Source: Pseudonocardia alni
GTDB taxonomy: Bacteria; Actinomycetota; Actinomycetes; Mycobacteriales; Pseudonocardiaceae
Length of the DNA: 64,000 nucleotides
Assembly: GCF_002813375.1 (NCBI RefSeq)
Contig: NZ_PHUJ01000003.1
Span: forward strand, 3,968,001-4,032,000
Direction: 5' to 3'
The translations under genes were made by a program, and so were the position numbers. The first letter of the stretch is position 1. Every line of letters begins with the position of its first letter. Positions 18,078-26,215 of the stretch are shown here, piece by piece. The notes beneath the pieces are model-generated. The model did no database searches. It was not told the origin of the DNA and saw only the letters and a program-made list of their open reading frames with translations.

Positions 18078-19328
18078 ATGACCGGTGTGACCCGTGACCC
18101 GCAGCCCGCCCGTCTCCGTCGCGCCGGGACGGCGGCCGCGGCCGTCGCCCTGATGGTCGCCGCCGGCTGCGGCGCCGCCGCACCCGCGCCCGCCGAGCCG
18201 GCGCCCGCGCCGCCCACCACCGACGCCCCGGCTGCGGCCGGGGACCTGGCGCCGGTCGTCGTCGCGGACGGGCTCTCCCACGTCTGGAGCGTCGGCGTGC
18301 TGCCCGACGGGCGGGCGCTGGTCACCGAGCGGGACGGGCGCCTGTCGCTGCTCGCCTCGCTCGACCCGGGCACCGCGGTCACCCCGGTCGCCGCCGATCT
18401 GGGCGACGTGTTCGCCCGCGGCGAGGGCGGGCTGATGGGCCTGGCCGTGCACGCCGACTTCGCGACCTCGAACCGGTTCACCACCTGCCAGACCCGTGCC
18501 GAGAACGGGAGCCCGGTCGACGTCCGGCTGGTCACCTGGACGCTGTCCGCGGACGGGGCCACCGCGACCCGGGTCGCGGACCCGCTGGTCGGCGGCCTGC
18601 CGATCGCCTCGGGCGGACGGCACTCGGGCTGCCGGGTCGCCGTCGACGACACCGGGGCGCTCGTCGTCGGGACCGGCGACGCGGCGATGCCCGCCACCCC
18701 GCAGGACCTCACCTCGCTCGGCGGCAAGACGCTGCGGGTCGACCCGGCCACCGGCGGGCCCGCGGCCGGCAATCCCTTCGCCGACGCCGCCGACCCGGCC
18801 CAGCGGCTCGTGTACACCTCCGGGCACCGCAACGTGCAGGGCGTCGCGGTCGAGCCGGGCACCGGGCGGGTCTTCACCGCCGAGCACGGCCCCACCCGCG
18901 ACGACGAGGTGAACCTGCTGCGCCCGGGCGGCAACTACGGCTGGGATCCTTCGCAGGGCGGCACGGTGACCACCTACGACGAGTCGGTCCCGATGACCGA
19001 CCGGGACCGCTTCCCCGACGCCGTCCCCGCGGTGTGGGCCTCCGGCAGCCCGCCCGAGGCGCCGGCCGGCTCCGCGTTCCTCGACGGCGCCGCGTGGGGG
19101 CAGCGGAACGGGATGCTCGCCGTCGCCGCGCTGCGCGGGCAGAAGCTGCTGCTGATGCGGGTCGGCCCGGAGGGCACCGACGGCGCGGTCTCCGACGTCG
19201 AGATCCCGGCGGCGCTCGACGGGGACTCCGGCCGGCTGCGCGGGGTGTACGCCGTGCCCGGCGGTCCGCTGCTGGTCACGACCTCGAACGGCGACGACGA
19301 CCGGATCCTGCGGATCGACCCGAGCTGA
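18078..19328 (+). CDS. Secreted lipoprotein PQQ-type sugar dehydrogenase
   Basis: A 416-residue exported protein. The N terminus has arginines, a hydrophobic core and the lipobox VAAGC (about residues 26-30), followed by a proline/alanine linker of about 30 residues. The mature part is a six-bladed propeller of the GdhB/Hhip class: ALVTERDGRLSLL, GGEGGLMGLAVHPDF-like sequence (here RGEGGLMGLAVHADF), and GHRNVQG, AEHGPTRDDEVN and NYGWD near the cofactor pocket. It would oxidise a sugar or alcohol outside the membrane if PQQ is available. Starts at 18078 (ATG) and 18087 (GTG) are both possible. Confidence 0.9.
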   Translation: MTGVTRDPQPARLRRAGTAAAAVALMVAAGCGAAAPAPAEPAPAPPTTDAPAAAGDLAPVVVADGLSHVWSVGVLPDGRALVTERDGRLSLLASLDPGTAVTPVAADLGDVFARGEGGLMGLAVHADFATSNRFTTCQTRAENGSPVDVRLVTWTLSADGATATRVADPLVGGLPIASGGRHSGCRVAVDDTGALVVGTGDAAMPATPQDLTSLGGKTLRVDPATGGPAAGNPFADAADPAQRLVYTSGHRNVQGVAVEPGTGRVFTAEHGPTRDDEVNLLRPGGNYGWDPSQGGTVTTYDESVPMTDRDRFPDAVPAVWASGSPPEAPAGSAFLDGAAWGQRNGMLAVAALRGQKLLLMRVGPEGTDGAVSDVEIPAALDGDSGRLRGVYAVPGGPLLVTTSNGDDDRILRIDPS

Positions 19329-19420
19329 TCCCGGGGTCGTCGTCCTCGACCACCATGATGCGCACCAGGCCCAGGACGGTCCGACAAGGCGGACACGACG
19401 CACAGAAAGGGGCGCCCGGG

Positions 19421-19446
19421 GGTCTGAACCGCCTGGAGCCGGGTAG
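19421..19446 (+). promoter_or_regulatory. Possible general-stress (SigB/SigF-like) promoter
   Basis: GGTCT (19421-19425) and GGGTAG (19441-19446) are 15 bp apart, close to the GGTTT/GGGTA pattern of actinobacterial stress sigma factors. It lies just upstream of the small gene at 19456. The match is weak and common in GC-rich DNA. Confidence 0.3.
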
Positions 19447-19455
19447 ACGGGGCGG

Positions 19456-19743
19456 ATGGTCGTGCCCGAGGAACCCGTGACGGTGTCGCTCCCGGCCGGG
19501 GCCGCGCTCTCCGGGCTGTCCGCCTACGACGTCTGGATCCGCTACGCGGGTCTCGGCGGCACCGGCAGCGAGCACGACGTCGCCGACATGCTGACCGACC
19601 CGGCCGCGGGTGCCCGGGCCGACCGGGTCCTGCTCGCCCGGGTCCTCGACGCACACCTGGTCGTGCTGGGGTGCCGCCGCCGGGTGCGCCCGGACACCGG
19701 CGACGACCCGGACCTGCCCGCCGCCCCGCCCGCCGTGTCCTGA
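19456..19743 (+). CDS. Small hypothetical protein
   Basis: A 95-residue acidic protein I do not recognise. The middle, SAYDVWIRYAGLGG then EHDVADMLTDP and RADRVLLARVLDAHLV, looks helical and may be a compact domain; the last 20 residues are proline-rich and disordered. No signal peptide or membrane segment. A weak stress-type promoter precedes it. It is convergent with the esterase gene, the stops being 10 bp apart. Confidence 0.6.
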   Translation: MVVPEEPVTVSLPAGAALSGLSAYDVWIRYAGLGGTGSEHDVADMLTDPAAGARADRVLLARVLDAHLVVLGCRRRVRPDTGDDPDLPAAPPAVS

Positions 19744-19753
19744 CCCGGCGGGC

Positions 19754-20842
19754 TCAGCCGCGCACCGACCGGGCGAAGCCGACGACGTCGCGCACGGCGT
19801 GCGCGTAGACGTCGGGCATCGCGTCGCGGAACAGGATCATCCCGACGTGGCAGAGCCCCGGGTACACGAGCCCGACCGACGGCACCCCCGCCGCGAGCAG
19901 CCGACGGTGGTGGGCGAGCCCCTCGTCGCGCAGCGGGTCCAGCTCCGCGCACGCGATCACGTGCGGCGGGAGCCCCTGCAGGTCCTCGGGGCCTGCGGCC
20001 GCGGCCCAGCAGGTCGGGTCGTCGGCGTGCGCGGAGCCGGGGTCGTAGACCTCGGCGAGCAGTGGGAACAGCTCCCGGTTGAGCCAGTAGCGGTCGTTCT
20101 CCCACAGCGACGCCAGGTCCGCGGGCGGCCGGTCCCAGGACCCCAGCACGTAGGGGCACTGGGCGTAGACCCCGGCGATCCGCCCGGACCAGCCGTCGCG
20201 ACCGGCCCGGACCGCCAGCCCGAGCGCGAGGTTCGCCCCGCCGGAGTCCCCGGTGACGACGACGTGCGTGCCGCCCAGCTCCGCGAGGTGTTCGTGCACC
20301 CAGTGCAGGCCGGTGACGCAGTCGTCCAGACCCGCCGGGAACGGGTGCGGTCCGAGCCGCCCACCGCCGTTGCGGTACTCGACCCCCACGACGACGGCGC
20401 CCTCGGCGGCCAGCTCGTCGCGCCAGCGCACGTAGAGCGGCCCCTCGGCGGCCAGCATGACCATCCCGCCGCCGTGCACCTGGTAGACGACCGGCAGCGG
20501 CCCGTCCACACCTGTCGGTCGATGGACGTGCAGGGTGATCTCGTGCCCGTCGGCGGCGGGCACGGTCCGTGTCGTGCGGTCGATGCCGGACATCGGGGCC
20601 CAGCTCGCGGCCAGCGCCGCGAAGAGCCCCTCGAAGCCCTCCTCGACGGCGTCGACGAACCCGAGCAGGGCCGGGCGGCCCGCGGTGCGGTCCATCGGGG
20701 CGTCGTCGGCGTGCCCGGTCAGCCCGAATCCCTCCAGCACCGCGACCATCCGCGGGTCGGCCCGCGGGTCGTCGCCGATCGTCGTCGCCGGGTCCCCGAG
20801 CCTGCCGGGTGCGCGGGTGGGTACGGAGGCGTCGGTGCTCAT
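19754..20842 (-). CDS. Alpha/beta hydrolase, HSL-type acetyl esterase
   Basis: A 362-residue esterase. The HSL-family oxyanion motif is HGGGMV, the nucleophile elbow is GDSGGAN, the acid is in ELDPLRDEG, and the histidine in LCHVGM. ATG 20842 has GAGGAG upstream; the possible 48-base extension reaches into the neighbouring CHASE3 gene and is not supported. Such enzymes cleave short-chain esters in the cytoplasm. Its 45-bp separation from the CHASE3 gene on the same strand allows co-transcription. Confidence 0.9.
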   Translation of the reverse strand: MSTDASVPTRAPGRLGDPATTIGDDPRADPRMVAVLEGFGLTGHADDAPMDRTAGRPALLGFVDAVEEGFEGLFAALAASWAPMSGIDRTTRTVPAADGHEITLHVHRPTGVDGPLPVVYQVHGGGMVMLAAEGPLYVRWRDELAAEGAVVVGVEYRNGGGRLGPHPFPAGLDDCVTGLHWVHEHLAELGGTHVVVTGDSGGANLALGLAVRAGRDGWSGRIAGVYAQCPYVLGSWDRPPADLASLWENDRYWLNRELFPLLAEVYDPGSAHADDPTCWAAAAGPEDLQGLPPHVIACAELDPLRDEGLAHHRRLLAAGVPSVGLVYPGLCHVGMILFRDAMPDVYAHAVRDVVGFARSVRG

Positions 20843-20886
20843 GCGGGCTCCTCGGGCAGTGGGTGGCCGCCTGATCGTGTCCCGCG

Positions 20887-21762
20887 TCACACCCGTCCGT
20901 CAACGGCGTCGTCGCGCCGCGCCGGGGCGGCCGGTTCGAGCAGGTGGACCTCCCGTTCGAGCTCGCCCATCCGGTCCCGCTTCACCGGCGGCGGCTCGGG
21001 CACCGGGCCGCCCTCGCGGATGACGCGCACGGTGTCGGCGAGCCGGTCCACCCGGCGCAGGATGCCGTTGCGGTGCAGGAACCAGGCCAGGAACCGGGTC
21101 AGCACGGCGACCGCGAGCGCGATGCCGACCGACAGGTAGTCGCGGAGGCGGATCTGGTTGATCTCCTCGATCCGGTCGTCGAGCAGCTCCCGCTCACCGG
21201 TCCGCATCTGGTCGACGCGACTGCGGATGCCGTCCATGAGGTTCTTGCCGTAGGCGAGGTCCTGCCGGATCTCGCCGTCGGTGTCCCCGCCCGCGGCGAC
21301 GACGTCGCGCTGCCGGGCCAGGTCGGTCATCTGCTTCGACGTCAGGTCCCGCAGCTCGGCGATCCGGGCCAGCTTGTCCGTGCGCGGCTTCTCCCCGGGC
21401 TCCGCCGCGGCCAGCGTCTCCAGCCGCCCCAGCACCGCCGGGAGCTCCGCCGACGCGTCGGTGAACGGCTCCAGGTACTCCGTGCGCCCGGTGAGCTGGT
21501 AGCCGCGCACCCCGGTCTCGGCGTCGACCATGAGCGTGGTGAGCTCGCCGAGCGATCCGGTCATCTCGAACTTGCGCTGGATATCGGTCTCGATGTCGAC
21601 GCGCTGCAGGTTCCCGGTCAGGGCCAGCCCGGCCGAGATCAGCACCGCGACGAGCGGCAGCCCGATCGTGATGCGCCCCTGCACGCGCATGGGCAGGTCG
21701 TTCCAGTACCGCAGGACGGGTCGCGCCGGAGCGCTCAGGGTGTCGCGAAGGCGCCTGGCCAC
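20887..21762 (-). CDS. CHASE3-domain membrane protein lacking an output domain
   Basis: A 291-residue protein. A first membrane segment (about 30-50: ITIGLPLVAVLISAGLAL) is followed by a periplasmic CHASE3 sensor with the typical VDAETGVRGYQLTG motif, a second membrane segment (about 210-225), and a HAMP-like cytoplasmic stretch (RRVDRLADTVRVIREGG). It stops soon after, ending in a disordered tail. Most CHASE3 proteins carry a histidine kinase or cyclase here. No kinase-like sequence follows in any frame before the esterase gene. It may act through a partner or be a shortened receptor. Confidence 0.8.
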   Translation of the reverse strand: MARRLRDTLSAPARPVLRYWNDLPMRVQGRITIGLPLVAVLISAGLALTGNLQRVDIETDIQRKFEMTGSLGELTTLMVDAETGVRGYQLTGRTEYLEPFTDASAELPAVLGRLETLAAAEPGEKPRTDKLARIAELRDLTSKQMTDLARQRDVVAAGGDTDGEIRQDLAYGKNLMDGIRSRVDQMRTGERELLDDRIEEINQIRLRDYLSVGIALAVAVLTRFLAWFLHRNGILRRVDRLADTVRVIREGGPVPEPPPVKRDRMGELEREVHLLEPAAPARRDDAVDGRV

Positions 21763-21771
21763 GGCGGGAGT

Positions 21772-22851
21772 CTACGGACGGGCCCGGGGTGGGGCCTGTC
21801 CGAGCGACCGGGTGGACCGGCCCGGCCGTGGCGGCGGTGCCGCTCGGCCCGGACGCCCCGCGAACGCCGTTGCGACCAGGGCGACGGCGCGGTCGTCGTC
21901 GCGGGTGAGCCGGAGCAGCGCCTCCCGTGCCCCGGGCCCGGGCTGCTCGACCAGCGCCTGGGCCAGCCGGATCCGTGCGGCCGGATCGGCGCCGTCGAGC
22001 GCGCCGTCGAGCGCGTCGAGTACCCGCGCCGAGGTGGCGGGGTCGTCCTCGGACAGCGCCGCCAGCACCTCCGCGGCGGCGACGTCGTCCACCCCCGCGA
22101 CGACCAGCGCCACCAGGGCGGGCACGGTCGCGGTCACCCCGCGCCCGCCCGCGGCCAGCACGGCGCGCCGGTGCACCTCCGGGTCCGGGTCGTCGACGGC
22201 GTCGACGAGTGCCGCGGTCGCCTCCGGTGCCGTGCCGGTCTCGGCGAGCGCGTCCACCGCGCGCCGCCGGACCGCGACGTCGGCGGACCGCAGGCCGGCG
22301 GCGAGCGTCGCCGCCGCGGTGCCGTCCGGGTCGCCGGAACGGGCCAGCGCCCACCGCAGTGCCCCCGCGACGTGCGGGTCGGGCTCGGCCAGCGCGGTCC
22401 GGGCCAGCAGCTCCGGGGGCAGCGGGGCGTCGGCCGTCGCGGCCAGCGCCGCCTGCTGACGGTGCCCGGCCGCGGGGGAGGCCAGCGCCCGCAGCAGCCC
22501 GACGACGTCGAGCACCTCGTCCCAGCTCCCCGGCTCCGCGGCGTCGACGGTGCGCAGCCGCGCGAGCAGCTCCCGGTCGCGGGTCAACCGGTCCTCGGTC
22601 GCCCGGACCAGGTCCGCGACCAGCTCCGACGGCGTGAACGCCGGGTCCGCCAGCGCCCGCCCCACCTGGGCCAGCGACAGCCCGAGCGTCCGCAGGCCCT
22701 CCACATGGAGGAGCCTGCGGACGTCGGCGGGGGAGTACTCGCGGTAGCCGCCGACGGTGCGCCCGGTCGGCCGGACCAGCCCGACGGCGTCGTAGTGGCG
22801 CAGCATCCGGGCGCTGAGCCCGCTGCGCCGCGCCACCTCCCCGATCAGCAC
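21772..22851 (-). CDS. MerR-family regulator fused to HEAT repeats
   Basis: A 359-residue protein. The N-terminal 70 residues are a MerR winged helix (IGEVARRSGLSARMLRHYDAVGLV, then GYREYSPADV). A linker coiled coil follows (AFTPSELVADLVRATEDRL), and residues about 130-340 are HEAT-type repeats (AVRRRAVDALAETG, DPEVHRRAVLAAGG, IRLAQALVEQPG). GTG 22851 overlaps the stop of the upstream HEAT gene by 7 bases. The C-terminal repeats probably replace the usual ligand domain and may bind the upstream HEAT protein. The MerR-type promoter in front of the pair suggests autoregulation. Confidence 0.85.
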   Translation of the reverse strand: MLIGEVARRSGLSARMLRHYDAVGLVRPTGRTVGGYREYSPADVRRLLHVEGLRTLGLSLAQVGRALADPAFTPSELVADLVRATEDRLTRDRELLARLRTVDAAEPGSWDEVLDVVGLLRALASPAAGHRQQAALAATADAPLPPELLARTALAEPDPHVAGALRWALARSGDPDGTAAATLAAGLRSADVAVRRRAVDALAETGTAPEATAALVDAVDDPDPEVHRRAVLAAGGRGVTATVPALVALVVAGVDDVAAAEVLAALSEDDPATSARVLDALDGALDGADPAARIRLAQALVEQPGPGAREALLRLTRDDDRAVALVATAFAGRPGRAAPPPRPGRSTRSLGQAPPRARP

Positions 22852-23504
22852 CCGGCCATCGTCCCGCGGCCGGGGCCCAGCGCCACCACCCGCTGCGCCT
22901 CCGCGACGGCGGCGTCGAACCCGGCGTCCGGGTCCGCGCGCAGCGCGACGGTGGCACGCGCGTGCGCGGCGACCGCCGGGTCGGGGTCCTCCGAGGCCCG
23001 CGCGAGCGCCGCGCCGGCGGTGTCGCCGAGGTCGACCAGGGCCCGGCTCAGGCTGAGCCGGACGTCGCGGTCGCCGCGGCCGAGCTGCCCGGCCAGCTCC
23101 CCGGCCAGCGCGGCCCGCTCTCCGGCGGGGGCGAGCACGACGGCGGCGCGCCAGGCCGTGCGGGCCACGTCGTCCTCGGGGTCGCGGAGCAGGTCGCGGG
23201 TGACCCACGGCCACGTCGACGGGGCGGCGATCTTCGACAGCGTGTGCAGCGCCTGTGCCCGCGCCCGTGGCCGGGGCGAGCCGAGCTCGATGCGCAGGCG
23301 GGGCAGCACGTCGGCAGCCGGGAGCCGGGTCAGCGCCCAGGACAGCATGTCGCGGACGAAGGCGTCCGGCTCGGCCGCGCACCGCTCGACCAGGACCCCG
23401 GCGAGTGCGGGGTCGGGGGTCGACCCGGCGGCGAGCGCCGCCCGCAGCCGGGTCGAGGCGTCGTCGGCGGCCAGGGCCGACCGGAGGTCCTGCGGTGTGG
23501 TCAT
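22845..23504 (-). CDS. HEAT-repeat protein
   Basis: A 219-residue all-helical protein built of HEAT-like repeats ([62 protein letters not shown]). No catalytic motif is seen. Its ATG coincides with the expected +1 of a MerR-type promoter, so the transcript is probably leaderless. It overlaps and precedes the MerR-HEAT gene, so the two are expressed together; it may be an effector-binding or sequestering partner for that regulator. The function is unknown. Confidence 0.82.
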   Translation of the reverse strand: MTTPQDLRSALAADDASTRLRAALAAGSTPDPALAGVLVERCAAEPDAFVRDMLSWALTRLPAADVLPRLRIELGSPRPRARAQALHTLSKIAAPSTWPWVTRDLLRDPEDDVARTAWRAAVVLAPAGERAALAGELAGQLGRGDRDVRLSLSRALVDLGDTAGAALARASEDPDPAVAAHARATVALRADPDAGFDAAVAEAQRVVALGPGRGTMAGC

Positions 23505-23510
23505 GGCTCC

Positions 23511-23541
23511 ACCCCAGACCCTGTCACGGTGTGAGGGTCAA
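23511..23541 (-). promoter_or_regulatory. MerR-type leaderless promoter of the HEAT/MerR operon
   Basis: On the minus strand TTGACC occupies 23541-23536 and the 19-bp spacer leads to a -10 region at 23516-23511. The dyad reads ACCCT-n2-CAC-n-GTG-n2-AGGGT. The A of the start codon (23504) is 37 nt from the first T, as at two other promoters in this window. Confidence 0.65.
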
Positions 23542-23644
23542 GCCCGGCGTGCAGGTTCAGGGCCGCTGCTCCAGCCAGTGGCGTCGGCACCGATCTCGAA
23601 CCAGCGCCGGACCTGCACGGCGAGACGGGTGAAGGAGAAGGTGA

Positions 23645-24340
23645 TCAGCACGGTCGTGCCCCCGTCCGGGTGAGCTGGTCGGCGAGGTCGGTCAGGTCCG
23701 TGGCGTGCAGGTCGAACCGGTCGTGTGCGCCCGGCGGGTCGCCGCCGGGCCGGTCGACGTATGCGGTGCGCATCCCGGCCGCCGCCGCACCCCGGAGGTC
23801 CCACGCGTGGGCCGCGACCATCAGGAGCCGATCGGGCGGGACCGCCGCGGCCTCGATCGCGAGCCGGTAGACCTCCGGGGCGGGCTTGTACGACGCGGCG
23901 CCCTCCGCCGACAGTGCGAGGTGCCAGCGCAGCCCCGCCCCGGCGGCCAGTCGCAGCAGGGTGGAGCGGCTCGCGTTCGACAGTCCGACCACCGGGAAGC
24001 GGCCGGCGAGGCGGGCGATCCCGTCGGCCGTGTCCGGCCACGCCGGATGCCGCGCACCGGCGCCGGCCAGCGTCGCAACGACCTGCGGGTCGCCGACACC
24101 CGCCCGCCGCGCGACGGCCGCCGCGGCCTCGGCGTCCAGCACGTGGCCGGGCACGAAGGCACGCCCGCCCGCGACGATGCGCTCCTGCTCGCCCGCGACG
24201 TGCGCCTGCCACAGCCCGGCCAGGTCCGCTGCGGTGTCGCGGTCGGTGCCGGGCGCGGCCGCGGCGACCGCGTCGCGCAGGCCGGACGGTTCGTCGACCA
24301 GCGTGCCCAGCACGTCGAACACGACGACGTCGATCGTCAT
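23645..24340 (-). CDS. HAD-superfamily haloacid-dehalogenase-type hydrolase
   Basis: A 231-residue enzyme. Motif I is FDVLGTLVD, which has the first aspartate, but the second position is leucine, as in L-2-haloacid dehalogenases and not in phosphatases (DxD). Motif II is GLSNAS, motif III the KPAPEVYR lysine, and motif IV is represented by AAHAWDLRGA. These fit haloacid dehalogenase type II. It would hydrolyse a C-halogen bond through an aspartyl ester. ATG 24340 faces a pair of inverted repeats next to the divergent CGNR regulator, which may control it. Confidence 0.85.
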   Translation of the reverse strand: MTIDVVVFDVLGTLVDEPSGLRDAVAAAAPGTDRDTAADLAGLWQAHVAGEQERIVAGGRAFVPGHVLDAEAAAAVARRAGVGDPQVVATLAGAGARHPAWPDTADGIARLAGRFPVVGLSNASRSTLLRLAAGAGLRWHLALSAEGAASYKPAPEVYRLAIEAAAVPPDRLLMVAAHAWDLRGAAAAGMRTAYVDRPGGDPPGAHDRFDLHATDLTDLADQLTRTGARPC

Positions 24341-24369
24341 CAGCGACTCCCCGGGATCGTCCGGCGACG

Positions 24370-24435
24370 GCGTCACCGGTTCGACTGGTGACGCAGTTTG
24401 CGGTGCCGATGCGTCACCGGTCAAGATGGTGACGT
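24370..24435. promoter_or_regulatory. Two GCGTCACC-type operator boxes
   Basis: Two 25-bp boxes are present: 24370-24394 (GCGTCACC, 9-nt spacer, GGTGACGC; perfect 8-bp arms) and 24411-24435 (GCGTCACC, 9-nt spacer, GGTGACGT). They start 41 bp apart, about four helical turns. They lie between the HAD and CGNR genes, and the second overlaps the CGNR start codon, so repression of both genes is plausible. Confidence 0.65.
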
Positions 24436-24976
24436 GGGTTTCGCGTTCGTGAGCGGCAGCGCCGCGCTCGACCTGGTCGGCACCGTCACCTGGCGGCGCA
24501 CCGACCCGACCGAGCTGCTCACCGGGCCCGCCGACCTCGCTCGCTGGATCGACGCCTGCGCCGACCTCCCGGACGGCGTGACCGTGACCCCGGAGGTCCT
24601 CGGGCGCGCGCGGGACCTGCGGGAGGCGGTCCACCGGCTCGCGACCGACCGGCTGGCCGGGCGGGCGTTCGACCCCGCTGCGTTGGCCGTCGTCAACGGC
24701 ACGGCCCGCGGTCCCGGCATGACCGTGCAGCTCGACGACCACGGCACCCGCCGTACCGGCGACGCCGACGCCGTCCTCGCGGAGCTGGCGCGCGACGCCG
24801 TCGCCGTCCTCGCCGACCGGGACACCCCGCTGAAGGAGTGCGGCCGCCCCGGCTGCACCCGGCTCTATCTCGACCGCTCCCGTGGCGCGCGGCGCACCTG
24901 GTGCGGCATGGACGAGTGCGGGAACCGGGTGAAGGCGGCCGCCTACCGCGCTCGCAGGAGGACGATCACCGGCTGA
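24434..24976 (+). CDS. CGNR zinc-finger transcriptional regulator
   Basis: A 180-residue protein of the ABATE/CGNR family. The N-terminal ABATE part begins FAFVSGSAALDLVGTV, typical of the family; the C-terminal zinc finger is ECGRPGCTRLYLDRSRG...CGMDECGNRVKAAAYRARR, with all four cysteines. GTG 24434 gives the conserved N terminus; GTG 24449 is possible. If the upstream boxes are the promoter operator, the mRNA leader is very short. Its likely target is the divergent haloacid-dehalogenase-like gene. Confidence 0.88.
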   Translation: MGFAFVSGSAALDLVGTVTWRRTDPTELLTGPADLARWIDACADLPDGVTVTPEVLGRARDLREAVHRLATDRLAGRAFDPAALAVVNGTARGPGMTVQLDDHGTRRTGDADAVLAELARDAVAVLADRDTPLKECGRPGCTRLYLDRSRGARRTWCGMDECGNRVKAAAYRARRRTITG

Positions 24977-25019
24977 GTCGTTCTCCTGACGGCCCGCACG
25001 GGGGCCCCGGGAGCGGACG

Positions 25020-26066
25020 TCACGCCGGCGTGATGACCACCTTGAGCGCCTGGTTCGCCGCGGCGTTCTTGAACACGTCGTAGGCCTCGTCCATCTGGTC
25101 GAAGGTGAACGAGTGGGTGCCCATCTTCTCCGCCGGGATCCGCCCGCCCGCGACCATCTTGAGCAGCGTCGGGATGGACACGGTGTCGACCAAGCCCATC
25201 GTCAGCGTGACGTTGGAGATCCACATGTCCTGCATGGGCAGCTCCACCGGGGTGCCGTGGACGCCCACGTTGGCGATCGTGCCGCCCGGGCGCACCAGCG
25301 ACGCCGCCGTCAGCAGCGTCTCCGGGTAGCCGACGGCCTCGATCGCGACGTCCACGCCGAGCCCGTCGGTCAGCGCGGTCACGTCGGCGACGGTGCCCGG
25401 CCCGACCTCGACGCTGTCGGTGGCGCCGAACTCGACGGCCTTCTCCAGCCGGAACTTGTTGGAGTCGATGGCGATGACCTTCGACGCGCCCCACAGGCCG
25501 GTCGTGAGGATCGCGGAGAGGCCGACCGCACCCGCGCCGACGACGGCGACGGTGTCGCCCGGCCGTACGTTCCCGGCGAGCACACCGACCTCGTAGCCGG
25601 TCGGCAGCGAGTCGGCGAGGAAGATCGCCTGCTCGTCGGTGACCGACTCCGGCACGGCGTAGAGCGAGGTGTCGGCGTAGGGGACCCGGACGTACTCGGC
25701 CTGGGTGCCGTCGATGAGGTGGCCGAAGATCCAGCCGATCCCGCCGACGGTCTGGCAGTGCGACGGCATACCGCGCTGGCAGTAGTCGCAGCGGCCGCAC
25801 TTGGTGATCGCCGGGACGAGGACGCGGTCGCCGACGGCGAAGCCGGACACGGCGTCGCCGACGGCGGTGATCGTGCCGACGGCCTCGTGGCCGAGGATGC
25901 GGCCGTCGGTGACGGCCGGGACGTCGCCCTGCAGGATGTGCAGGTCGGTGCCGCAGATCGTGGTGGTGTCGACCTTGACGATCACGTCGGTGGGGTCCTG
26001 GATCGTCGGGTCCGGGACCTCCTCCCAGGCCTTGGCGTCCGGTCCGTGGTAGACGAGTGCCTTCAT
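25020..26066 (-). CDS. Zinc-dependent alcohol dehydrogenase (MDR)
   Basis: A 348-residue medium-chain dehydrogenase. Catalytic zinc ligands are in TICGTDLHI and GHEAVG; the structural zinc motif is CGRCDYCQRGMPSHC; the cofactor motif is GAGAVG, with an acid (AIDSNK) after the second strand that suggests NAD(H). It resembles secondary alcohol dehydrogenases of the Thermoanaerobacter/Clostridium isopropanol type and actinobacterial forms. It lies downstream of the second GAF/Fis activator with two TGTCCC-type palindromes between them. Conversion of a secondary alcohol to a ketone would feed the monooxygenase at 3-4.5 kb; this is inference. Confidence 0.9.
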   Translation of the reverse strand: MKALVYHGPDAKAWEEVPDPTIQDPTDVIVKVDTTTICGTDLHILQGDVPAVTDGRILGHEAVGTITAVGDAVSGFAVGDRVLVPAITKCGRCDYCQRGMPSHCQTVGGIGWIFGHLIDGTQAEYVRVPYADTSLYAVPESVTDEQAIFLADSLPTGYEVGVLAGNVRPGDTVAVVGAGAVGLSAILTTGLWGASKVIAIDSNKFRLEKAVEFGATDSVEVGPGTVADVTALTDGLGVDVAIEAVGYPETLLTAASLVRPGGTIANVGVHGTPVELPMQDMWISNVTLTMGLVDTVSIPTLLKMVAGGRIPAEKMGTHSFTFDQMDEAYDVFKNAAANQALKVVITPA

Positions 26067-26142
26067 CTGCTCACTCCGTTGGTCGCAGGGGGTGCCGAGA
26101 GCGTCGGCGGGCCCGACGCTAATGCGGGAGTGCGCATGTGAC

Positions 26143-26158
26143 TGTCCCGTTCTGGGAC
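26143..26158. promoter_or_regulatory. Palindromic half-strong site upstream of adh
   Basis: TGTCCC and GGGAC arms (GTCCC 26144-26148, GGGAC 26154-26158) with a 5-nt spacer lie about 54 bp from a stronger copy at 26195-26214. It is a likely second activator site for the alcohol dehydrogenase promoter. Confidence 0.45.
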
Positions 26159-26194
26159 GACTCCGCGGGCGGCACGACCACCGGCGACGACGGT

Positions 26195-26214
26195 GTGTCC
26201 CGGTCCCGGGACAC
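26195..26214. promoter_or_regulatory. Palindromic operator between GAF/Fis regulator and adh
   Basis: A perfect inverted repeat with 9-bp arms (GTGTCCCGG and CCGGGACAC) around TC. It lies 129 bp upstream of the alcohol dehydrogenase start, just past the regulator's stop codon, and resembles the palindrome at 4573-4593. A terminator is less likely with a 2-nt loop. Confidence 0.6.
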
Positions 26215-26215
26215 C

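Noticed and set aside
23538..23651. A 37-codon frame on the minus strand starting GTG 23651 and overlapping the HAD stop
   Set aside because: It ends inside the MerR-type promoter of the HEAT gene, has no ribosome site of its own and matches no family; coupling by overlap alone is too weak.
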